From positions 250,832,251-250,896,250 of the forward strand of contig NC_081826.1 of NCBI RefSeq assembly GCF_030867095.1: a DNA stretch of 64,000 nucleotides, in the 5' to 3' direction. Numbering within the stretch: position 1 is the stretch's first letter; every line of letters starts with the position of its first letter. This document shows positions 37,501-44,700 of the stretch, piece after piece. The position numbers were made by a program, and so were the translations under genes. This DNA comes from Alligator mississippiensis (lineage: Eukaryota > Chordata > Crocodylia > Alligatoridae). A model generated the notes under the pieces. That model was not told the DNA's origin. It did not search any database and saw only the letters and a list, made by a program, of their open reading frames with translations.

Positions 37501-38458
37501 GCTGTCATCTGGCCTGCACAGCTCCTGGAGGGGCCAGATTCACCACTGAAATCCAGGGCATGAAGCCCCATTAGCAATGGGTGACAGTGGCAGGGGTGAG
37601 TAACAGCCGTTTACCCCCTGGCCCCCTTTGGTTTCCTGATGCTGCTTGTCCTGCCACTACTGTACACAGATCCCACCCATGAAGAGCCCCACAGTCCAGA
37701 TGGGGGGGGGGGGGGCAAGTTTCACACTCAGGTCTTAAATGGATGGGAAGGCACTAATCACCACTTTCAGCAATGGGGGGGGGGCGGGCATGGGGATGAC
37801 AGCAAGTTCCCAGAAGATAAGAGAGATGCTTTTACAGGTAAGGAAGGGAGGGATATGACACCAAGATACAGGGAAGACTTCAGCAGCACGTGGCACAGTC
37901 AAGGGCCACGGAGCAAGGTAGTAGCCCACTCCACAGGGCAGACACTATCTGCTGCGGGGAGACAGCAGGAGTGTGCCAGGGTGCAGCAGAACCCCCCACC
38001 GCGCTCGGTGCGCAGCGGCACATCCAGCCTGGCCCACGGGCCCAGGCGAGCCCCACACAGAAGGGGCAGAGGCAGGGCTGCACTTGGGCTCCGAGCCGAG
38101 CGGGACGGCGTCCTGCCCCCCAAATCGCCCAGGCCAAATCCCTGTCTTGGCCTCCAGCTTCTGCACAGGACTGCTCCCACCCGCTCCAGGGCAGCCGGGC
38201 ACAGGCAGAGGAAGGTTCCCGCCAGCCCCTACTCCAGTGCGACCAGGGGGCACCGTCCCTGCCTGACCCCCCCATCGGGCCGGGGTCTCACCCTGAGCGG
38301 GGGGCGAGCAAGAGCCTCGAACCAGGACCCTCGGCCCGGGACGCGCCGCCACCGCCCACACCTACCCCGCCCCCCGGCGGCTCCTGTCCGCTCTGCGTCG
38401 CCGCCGGGCGGAAGAAGCGGCTGAGCACCGCCTGCCCCGGCCGCTGACCGCGCCGCAT
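16429..38458 (-). CDS. MSH3: MSH3, DNA mismatch repair protein, 5' part (exons 1-8; spliced; 3' part outside window)
   Basis: MSH3 pairs with MSH2 to form MutSbeta, the nuclear ATPase that recognises insertion/deletion loops and starts mismatch repair. Eight exons of 93, 124, 224, 213, 117, 118, 146 and 167 nt join in phase to about 400 codons, against about 1,130 in human MSH3. In order they give an N-terminal PCNA-binding box (QAVLSRFF, residues 9-16), a basic low-complexity linker with a likely nuclear signal, mismatch-binding domain I (about residues 180-300, including [13 protein letters not shown]) and the start of the connector domain. From family knowledge, the Tyr-Lys pair in that motif (about residues 208-209) is the loop-binding pair that replaces the Phe-x-Glu of MSH6. 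Clamp, ATPase and helix-turn-helix domains are not in the window; no exon 9 match was seen below 16,429. The gene diverges from DHFR with 168 bp between start codons. Confidence 0.96.
16899..17618. mobile_element. hAT-like element, TAGAGGTGCACCGATA family, copy 1
   Basis: The left end TAGAGGTACACCGATATA and the right end TATCGGTGCACCCTA are inverted copies. The symmetry extends inward: the segment around 17,065-17,150 is repeated inverted around 17,430-17,520 (CAGCTTGGAGAGCAGC... against its complement). The interior is GC-rich. Flanks are T/A-rich (GTTTTAAA / TTTTTTAA), so the 8-bp duplication is only approximate. Confidence 0.8.
17875..18345. mobile_element. Possible MITE
   Basis: The left GGATGCAGACATGCAGGCACATG and the reversed right end TGTGTCCACACGTGCAGGGGCTTGTG are imperfect inverted copies. 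There is no clear target duplication. The interior has short self-complementary words around GCACCGCAAAC/GTGGTGCCAC. Confidence 0.35.
18793..20549. mobile_element. hAT-like element, TAGAGGTGCACCGATA family, copy 2
   Basis: The ends TAGAGGCGCACCAATATG and TATTGGTACACCCCTA match the family. At 1,757 bp it is the largest copy here, with a GC-rich interior holding long but compositionally driven open frames on both strands and no transposase motif that I recognise. Confidence 0.75.
20694..20839 (-). CDS. MSH3: MSH3 exon 7
   Basis: 146 nt if it begins at the position matching human (AT GTG AAC CCC), ending GGC ATT GTG|GTAAGT in phase 0. It encodes [15 protein letters not shown] through [11 protein letters not shown]. 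The intron before it ends ATTAA at that position. An alternative start at 20,848, just after an AAC, keeps frame and would add three codons (Leu-Leu-Asn). Confidence 0.93.
21042..21995. mobile_element. Non-autonomous DNA element with CATATGGG inverted ends
   Basis: The left end TAGCTGCATATGGGTGTTC and the right end AATGCCCATATGTAGCC are inverted relatives. The roughly 950-bp interior is GC-rich without a recognisable gene. No target duplication is seen. Confidence 0.5.
22445..22595. mobile_element. Short hAT-like MITE
   Basis: 151 bp with ends CAGTGGTTCTTGGTCTTTTG and AAAGGTTAAGAGCCACTG. The inverted match even extends outward (TTAGAT ... ATCTAA), so the true ends may be six bases further out. 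Confidence 0.6.
23278..24192. mobile_element. hAT-like element, TAGGGCTGTG family
   Basis: 915 bp with ends TAGGGCTGTGCAAAATGGC and GCCAAAATTTCACACAGCCCTA and an 8-bp duplication with one mismatch (TTGGTTAG / TTAGTTAG). Subterminal regions are full of GTTTCG/CGAAAC-type words; the centre is GC-rich with tandem-like AGCCAGGTCA / GGAGCAGAGATC segments. No transposase frame. Confidence 0.85.
24811..24928 (-). CDS. MSH3: MSH3 exon 6, followed by an AT-type donor
   Basis: 118 nt entered in phase 0 after TGTTGCAG and left in phase 1. It encodes [18 protein letters not shown] through YTKSTLIGE plus one base, the same length as the human exon. The next intron bases are ATATCTTTTT rather than GT, so the boundary set by homology coincides with a U12-type 5' splice site. 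Confidence 0.96.
24929..25994 (-). other. MSH3 intron 5
   Basis: 1,066 bp, conventional GT-AG though with a weak GTTATT donor. It contains one MITE (25749-25962) and a short A/G homopolymer area near 25,440; otherwise it is featureless. Confidence 0.85.
25749..25962. mobile_element. hAT-like MITE
   Basis: 214 bp starting CAGTGGGGGCCAACC and ending GTCTGCCACCCATG, flanked by near-identical 8-bp sequences AGTTAAAC and TGTTAAAC. The CAGNGGTGGCCAAC-type end is classical hAT. Confidence 0.8.
25995..26111 (-). CDS. MSH3: MSH3 exon 5
   Basis: 117 nt, 39 codons, phase 0 to 0. It starts [16 protein letters not shown] and ends [12 protein letters not shown], nearly identical to human. The acceptor is TTTACAG; the donor AAG|GTTATT is a weaker than usual GT site. 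Confidence 0.97.
26456..27543. mobile_element. hAT-like element, TAGAGGTGCACCGATA family, copy 3
   Basis: 1,088 bp from TAGGGGTGCAC to GGTGCACCTCTA, flanked by GCTGGAAC and ACTGGAAC, an 8-bp duplication with one difference. The inner inverted repeat is long: CAGCTGGTAAGTCT... near 26,575 recurs inverted near 27,360. The interior is very GC-rich. A 37-bp unit (GAGTATGGGAGGGGTGCATG...) is tandemly duplicated at 26,829-26,901. Confidence 0.87.
26829..26901. repeat. Two-copy 37-bp tandem duplication
   Basis: The unit beginning GAGTATGGGAGGGGTGCATG at 26,829 is repeated at 26,866 with differences only at its end. It lies inside the hAT-like element. Confidence 0.9.
28427..28917 (-). mobile_element. 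CR1 LINE fragment, old
   Basis: The 3' part of a CR1 in reverse orientation, starting AATCACAGGATCTGAAAGG, with diverged [16 protein letters not shown]-like and CSEEVFKKRL-like remnants. It is much more decayed than the other CR1 copies. Confidence 0.8.
29134..29622. mobile_element. hAT-like element, TAGGGACCTACT family, copy 1
   Basis: 489 bp with ends TAGGGACCTACTCAAATC and ATTTGAGTAGGTCCCTA and a perfect 8-bp duplication GCTATTTG. The interior has alternating ATTGGTTGAGGGCTGTC and CCAATCA words, so it folds on itself and carries several CCAAT boxes. It is related to the copy at 46.3 kb. Confidence 0.92.
29802..30014 (-). CDS. MSH3: MSH3 exon 4, start of mismatch-binding domain
   Basis: 213 nt, exactly 71 codons, phase 0 to 0, between a TTCACAG acceptor and a GGTAAGT donor. 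It contains [13 protein letters not shown], the conserved entry into domain I, and [16 protein letters not shown]. The Tyr-Lys of GYKY corresponds to the human MSH3 residues known to be needed for loop binding. Confidence 0.97.
30015..31255 (-). other. MSH3 intron 3
   Basis: 1,241 bp, AT-rich, conventional GT-AG. No repeat family or gene recognised in it. Confidence 0.8.
31256..31479 (-). CDS. MSH3: MSH3 exon 3
   Basis: 224 nt entered in phase 1 (completing a Glu codon) and left in phase 0 at AAG|GTATG. It begins [10 protein letters not shown] and ends TGSQISQK, matching the poorly conserved human PKKC...RQINQK linker between the nuclear signal and domain I. The acceptor TTAATAAAG has a weak pyrimidine tract. 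Confidence 0.9.
32761..32818. repeat. Two-copy ~29-bp tandem duplication
   Basis: GTGTTCTCATCAACCTCC occurs twice about 31 bp apart, with similar flanks (GAAGCATGAGTG / GAAGTGTGAGCA). It lies inside the old CR1. Confidence 0.75.
33642..35050 (-). mobile_element. CR1 LINE inserted in opposite orientation into an older CR1
   Basis: The reverse strand carries [47 protein letters not shown] and [13 protein letters not shown]-like sequence, then the 3' end at 33,642 (plus strand GATCACAGAATCATGG). It is 5'-truncated, with several frame breaks. Confidence 0.88.
36436..36559 (-). CDS. MSH3: MSH3 exon 2
   Basis: 124 nt, entered in phase 0 after a TGTTTTAG acceptor and left in phase 1 at a GGTGAGT donor. 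It encodes a Ser/Lys-rich linker (GKKRRAPP, then SKKRSKS) that resembles a bipartite nuclear signal and aligns with the RRKKRPLEN...KKKVKK stretch of human exon 2, which is one codon shorter. Confidence 0.92.
36560..38365 (-). other. MSH3 intron 1
   Basis: 1,806 bp. From exon 2 up to about 37.6 kb it is AT-rich and featureless; from 37.69 kb on it has G homopolymer runs (37,699-37,713, 37,776-37,785) and then enters the CpG island. No mobile element recognised. Confidence 0.75.
38366..38458 (-). CDS. MSH3: MSH3 exon 1 (coding part)
   Basis: Thirty-one codons from ATG at 38,458 to a GT donor at 38,365-38,364, ending in phase 0. Residues 9-16 read QAVLSRFF, a PCNA-interacting box. Human exon 1 is about 79 codons and carries an Ala/Pro repeat tract; here the exon stops soon after PEPPGG-like sequence and lacks that tract. 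An in-frame ATG at 38,473 lies five codons upstream, so translation could start there; the shorter start is preferred because it gives the MxRR-type N-terminus of the family. Confidence 0.9.
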
Positions 38459-38626
38459 CACGACCCACAGCAACCCCAGCCCCGCCGCCTAACGCACTGA
38501 GCGCCTGCGCGCTGGGCCGGGGGGGCGGGGGCGGGTGCCTGTTCCGCGTATGCGCAGTGCACCAGGTGGGGATTGGGCGCCAACTCCGAAGTCGGACGGG
38601 GCAGGAAGGATCGGGCGCGCTTCACC
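38459..38626. promoter_or_regulatory. Bidirectional MSH3-DHFR promoter (CpG-rich)
   Basis: 168 bp between the divergent start codons, very GC- and CpG-rich, with no TATA box. Visible site-like words are GCGCCTGCGCGC at 38,501-38,512 and CGCGTATGCGCA at 38,545-38,556 (NRF-1-like), GGGGGCGGGGGCGGG around 38,521-38,535 (Sp1/GC boxes) and the palindrome TTGGGCGCCAA at 38,573-38,583 (E2F-like, about 45 bp before the DHFR ATG). E2F and Sp1 control of DHFR, and the shared promoter with MSH3, are known in mammals. Transcription start positions are inferred only. Confidence 0.85.
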
Positions 38627-38712
38627 ATGGTCAGCTCCTTAAACGCCATAGCGGCCGTGAGCCAGAACATGGGCATCGGCAAGAACGGGACCCTGCCGTG
38701 GCCGCCGCTCCG
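38627..38712 (+). CDS. DHFR: DHFR exon 1 (coding part)
   Basis: 86 nt from ATG to a CG|GTACGG donor, leaving an Arg codon split 2+1. It encodes [18 protein letters not shown] then [10 protein letters not shown]. Intron 1 is only 203 bp (38,713-38,915) and GC-rich with runs of G and C. Confidence 0.97.
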
Positions 38713-41700
38713 GTACGGCCCCTCCCCCAACCCGTGGGCTACGGGTCCCGACCGGGCCGCGCTCCCGGGCTGTATGCCGGGAGCTGCAGTCCCTGCCGCG
38801 GCCTCCCGCGCAGCAGGCGGGGCGGGCACCGGGCAGCGCACGCTGCCGGGGGGGGGGGGTCCTCGGGCATTGCCCGCCCCCCCCCACAGCGCGACCGCCT
38901 CTTGCTCTGTTCCAGGAACGAGTTCAAGTACTTCCAGCGGATGACCACCACGCCCTCCGTGCCAGGTACTGCTCGCTGGGCCCGGCCTGGCCCTGCCCCC
39001 TGCCTGCCTGCAGCTGCCTCGCAGGCTTGGAGGGATGGATGTACGTGTGTCACTGGGTGTGTGCGTGCGTGTGATCCAAGTATGTACATGCGAGCACACA
39101 TACATACACCTATGCACACACGCATATACTTATAGTTTGTGTGTATATTCAGTGTCATGCACACGCACGCACACAGCTGCCCCAAATTTGGTAGGTTCAT
39201 ACTTTGGTAGGTTCCTAAGTGCATGATTTGCTTAGTTGCATGTGTGTGTGACATTGATACATGTGTGTATGACATTGAATATACATGCAATATGTATGTA
39301 TGTGTGTGTGTGTGTTTATATTAGAGATGCACCGATACATTGGTCCAATATCAGACTGGCACCAATATAAAGAAAATTGAGTGTATCAGAAATCAGCCTG
39401 ATAAATGCCCATGCCTGCGCACAGCCACTGCGCAGCACATGGGTAGCAAGGAGCACAACCCGCCTGGCAGCTTGGAGAGCTGCATGAAGCTGGTAAGTCT
39501 GTTGTGGTGGTGGCGGGGGGTGTAAATAAGTGGATATTCTGTCCTAGCTAGTGAATCTGCCTGAAAATGTTGCTAAGTTGGCAGAATAGATAACAACTCA
39601 GTGTACACTGAAAAGTTTCATTCATTATCAGCCTTATTTCATTTATGTGCAACTTGAATTCATGCTTAATTGTCTGCTTGCTTGTCTGTGCTTGTACACT
39701 ATGCTTACACTTCTGTTTGGACTAGTGCATCTGTAACAGGGGCAGACTGGACCTTTTTAGCCCTGTGCAACTATCAGACCCATCAATGAAGTGGTCAGGT
39801 CCTCATCTGACCAGGCAGAGTGAGTGTGACAGTAGGGAAAGAAGCCCCTGCAGTAGATGGTAAAGCAGAAGAAAGTAAAGGTGGGAGTCAAGGGTGGGCA
39901 GAGGAACTATTTTGACATATTAAGAATTACAGTGTAAAAGAAAACTGTCCCCAGAAAGCAGCTTGGATATGGCAGAGGCTCCAATAAGCATCGTGCAGTT
40001 GGATTTTTCTAATAAACGAATACACTAAATAAGAACAGGAGGTCTAAACTGGGAGGAGGGGGGTTCTGCTGGGTTTCTGTTAAGTTAAAAACAGCAAAGG
40101 TTTTAGTTTTGAACAAGGGACCTAGTTGGTCTCGTGAGACTCCAGCAGACAAATTCCCAGTGGCTTCCTAAGAATGCTTGTTTCCAGCAGAAAACTCGTT
40201 GCCCGCATTCTGGTGGTTCACAGATCATAAATTCGTAGTGAAATAATTTATTTTCAAAAACTGGTTGATTTGAAATATTACCAGTTGTCTCTTATGTAAA
40301 AAAAATCATGATTTCACGCTGAAGCTGCCTTCTCAGTGGTGTGGAACTGGCACCTGGAGATTTAAGTGAGGGTGGAGTAGGGCATGCCATCTAGGAGAGC
40401 AAGTGCATATCCTCCCCATTGATTCCTATGGGACCACTACAGCTGGTGTAAAGGAAGCAGGCAGAGGCCATCGTCAGGTTCCCCAGGTTCAAGAGAGTAG
40501 ACAAGTAGCTCCTCTTTCTCCTTATCCCCACTGGTTTCTGTTGCATTAGGCAAGTTATTCAACCTCTGTTTCTTATTTCTCTCCCTACTCCTCCATCTGT
40601 AAAAGGCAGTTAATGATGCTCCCTTCCATGAAGTGTAAATAATCAGATGATCAATAAGCTCTGAAATACTGGGATGACAGGTTTTGTGCTACACATTTAT
40701 CATACATGCATATATTAGAATGCACTCCACATATATTTGAAGATCTAATATGCCTCTAGTTTGGGCTTAATGTTTATGAACATTTTCTTTACAGACTGTC
40801 CTGGAGTTTGGATTTTATAGGACACAAAGCTATGGTGTTTGTCTCATGTTGTATATGGAAATACTGAGTGTTTCAGCAGCAAGGTAGCTTAAAGCAGCCA
40901 ACAGCAAGGATTAAAAAGAGAATACTTGAAGAGAGATTCTAAACCATATGGGCTTTGAGCTGGATCTGGCCCACAGAGGAACTTTGCCCAGCCTGCTGTA
41001 GGTCCCTTGATCCAGCCTGGCCCAGGTGCCATCTGGTCCGTGGCGTGTCCCACCAGCCCTTGGGCACGTGGTGAGTTTGGAGAAGCTCCACATCTGGACT
41101 ATCTTTCTAGACAGCCCAGGCAGCAGTAACAGCTCCTTCTGGCTGCTGCCACCACTGGCCCGAGCCCCATGGTACTGACGGTGACCCACACGCACAGCCC
41201 TGACTCTAGCCTGCCCTGCACCCACTCCAGACTCACCCAGAGCAGAGCAGACCAGCTGGAACCATGTGCACAACCCCGAACCCCGCCTGCCCTGCACCTG
41301 CTTTAGACTTGCCCACCCACGCTGAGCAGCGGCAGCAGCAGTGGTGGCCAGGCAGAGGCTGCAGCTCGGCACAAGGGAAAAGCAGCCACAGCCGAGCCCT
41401 TCTTGTTGCAGCCACCTAGAGCCTGTACCCGTGCTGCCCTGTGGGGCCTCTGCAGTGCCGGTGCTGCCTTGCTGGGTGGCGCAGAGGTGGCAATAGCTGC
41501 AGAGAGGAGCTGCAGGGCATTTCAGGTGCAGGCTCTGGACAGCTGCAGCAAGAATGGCCCAGCATCAGTGAAGGGAGGGGCTGCGTTTCCCCCACAGTGT
41601 GCAGCAGCTTCTACCTGACCACTGTCACTGCTCAGCATGGGTGGACAGACCGGAGCAGGCACAAGGTGGGTCAGGACTATACGCGGGTTCTGGCTGTTCT

Positions 41701-44700
41701 GCTTCAGCCAGGACGAGTCTGGAACAGATGCAGAGTAGGCTGAGGTCAGGGCTGGGGCTGTGCACTGTTGGGGGTGGTGGGGAGCCCATAGGCCCAAATA
41801 ACTGCCCACCTCTGTTCTGGACTTATTTGGTTCCATTTGTTATAACAGTTTCTTTCTCAGTTCTCAAGACAATCCACAGAATGTTATGCAGTGGGGCTTA
41901 CTGTACAATCCAATAATGAGAACTGTCTGAGTAGAAACATGCAGTCTTTCTTGTGCTGATTGTGCCCAGTATGAAGAACAACCTGGTCTCCAGTACAGGC
42001 TTCCAGTACTTCATGGAGTAACCAAAACCCAGAATCCAGTGGCAATGCATAAGGGGTGCACATGCTTCCCCCTCCCCCCCCCGGACTAAGGCAGTACCAG
42101 TCACCCATGCTGGAACCTCTGATAAATGGAAGGGAAAAGATGAATAATACTAATTAAACTGTTAGACCCCGACTCCATGCGGTACCTAATGACTAGGGAG
42201 ACGACGATCCAATTGCTCATGCATCCAGTTGCTTCGGGAGCAAACGCCCACACACACTGCTCGCAACAGCTTTGTTCAAAATGGAGACAGCTTTGGGCGA
42301 GCTCCCAAAAAAACAAACCGGGAGCAGCAGTGAACATTAGTTCTTTTCACATTTTATACACCTTGGTTCATGCTCATTAACATTTACTCTACCTTTGCCC
42401 CTCCTTTGTTCCACCCATATCTTCTCCTATCTCAAGCTCTGCCTCTATTTACTGTTTACTTCATTAGCATGGGATTACCTATGCATTTAATTCATTTACA
42501 TGTCCTTTTGCTATGAGCGCGTGCGTAAGACCGTGAACCATGCTTCTCCCAGTCACTTGCCATTTCTTGCTGATTTCAGCACCATCTCCAAGGTCTTGCT
42601 TCTGTTTTATCTCTTGACAATAGCTGGTGAACTGCCTCTTGTTCTCCTTTCACACAAGGAATTATATATCCTACACACTACCATATTGTTAGGAAACTGC
42701 TTGTCTAAGCATCTTGCAATGTTGCTTTTAATATATCATTCTGCCTTGTGGTCAGCAGCTTTGCTATAAAGAGTAAACCCTTTATTCAGCTGCAAATCCA
42801 GTGCTCCCCAAGATCCAAATACAGTCACCCTAACATAAACCATGACTAGACTTTATGATTCTTCTATGTCAGAATCCATCCTGATCTTATACTGAATAAA
42901 ATTTTGAATTCTGTCCATCATGATAATGACCAGAAATCTCTATTACTCCTCTTTACATCTGTTCAAATGAGGCAAGTTCAGTAGTGCTACTGGATTTGCA
43001 GTATGTTGAGTGACAATATGATTAGCTTTAAAAGTAGAGTAAGATTACCTTACTTTACCTTGCCTTACTGTCTCTTACCTTGAAGAGCTACTTGGAAGTG
43101 CTTAAGCATGTTAGTAATGCTTGAAGTAGAATTCAGAGAGGGGACAATAAAATTAATTTAGGTTGTTACACTGCTGTCTTCCACCAGAACTCTGTTTAAG
43201 TAATGTTTCACTTGGTACAGGACAGGTGAAATCATGCCACATTCAAAGCAAACCCTAATGACCTCAACCCCTTCGTGAAACACTTTTTCAGAGTTGCCTA
43301 CCATAAAGTTAGGAAAAAATGGCACTCTTACGTTTTTCAATTAAGAATGCTAACACAACAGTAAAGGAATTTCTCCTGTAGAGAGGGCCAACACAACGTT
43401 TATGAAGCATCTAAGAACAGCTTTGTGGGCAGTGGGGTCCCCCAGGGCTCGGTCCTCAGGTCTGCACTGTTCAACGTCTTCATCAGCGACTTGGACAAGG
43501 GGGTGAAAAGCACCTTGTTCAAATTCGCGGATGACACTAAGATGTGGGGAGAAGTGGGCATGCTAGAAGGGAGGGACAGGCTGCAATTGAATATGGACAG
43601 GTTACAGGGGTGGACAGATGAGAACAAGATGGGTTTCAACACTGACAAGTGCAAGGTGTTGCACCTGGGGAGGAAGCACCAGCAGCATACCTACAGGCTG
43701 GGGAACTCCCTTCTCATCAGCACAGAGGCGGAAAAGGATCTTGGAGTCGTTATAGACTCCAAGATGAACATGGGCCACCAATGTGGGGATGCAGTCAGGA
43801 AAGCTAACCGTACCTTGTTGTGTATCTACAGATGCATCATGAGCAGGTCCAAGGAGATGATCCTCCCCCTCTATATGACATTGGTCAGGCCGCAGTTGGA
43901 GTGCTGTGTCCAGTTCTGGGTGCCACGCTTCAGAGGGATGTGGACAGCATTGAGAGGGTCCAGAGGAGGGCCACTTACATGATCAGGGGGCAGAAGGGCA
44001 GGCCCTACGAGGAGAGACTACGAAACCTGAACCTGTTCAGCCTCCACAAGAGAAGGCTGAGAGGGCATCTGGTGGCTGTCTACAAACTGGCCAAGGGGGA
44101 CCAGCAGGCAGTGGGAGAGTCCCTGTTCCCCTGAGCACTACTGGGAGCAAAAAGGAATAACGGCCATAAGTTGACAGAGAGTAGATTCAGGCTAGATATC
44201 AGGAGGCACTACTTCACAGTCAGGGCGGCTAGGATCTGGAACCAACTTCCAAGGGAAGTGGTGCTGGCTCCTACCCTGGAGGTCTTTAGAAGGCGGCTAG
44301 ATAGACACCTAGCCGGGGTCATTAGACCCCAGCATCCTTTCCTGCCCATGGTAGGGTGTCAGACTTGATGATCTGCTCAGGTCCCTTCCGACCCTATCAA
44401 CTGTGAAACTGACATCTGCTGCATGGCTTTTAGCATGTGCAGAAAAATATACCTTAAATGCATATTTGAAATAGCTGTTATAGCAGTGCTGTTTGAACTA
44501 GGCAGTTTTGGTAAGTCATATTTAGGACTTTGTTAATTGTAAGTTCTTGTTTGAGCCTGGTTTTTGGTGTAAAAATGCATACTTAGGCCCTGATCCTGCA
44601 AATGCTTGTGTCTGTTCATGTCATTGTATACAGTCCCAGGATCAGAGTCTAAGTTTGGTCTTTTATTTACATTTATTTGCTAATGTTTAAAACTTGAATC

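Larger units (their letters stand above)
37950..39020. promoter_or_regulatory. CpG island over the MSH3/DHFR first exons
   Basis: Base composition shifts sharply to GC with abundant CpG from about 37.95 to 39.02 kb, covering MSH3 exon 1 and its intron start, the divergent promoter, and DHFR exons 1-2. Several long open frames here are composition artefacts. Boundaries are by eye. Confidence 0.75.

Noticed and set aside
37639-38424. Plus-strand 261-codon open frame reaching into the CpG island
   Set aside because: It is antisense to MSH3 exon 1, of Arg/Pro/Gly composition typical of CpG islands, with no domain.
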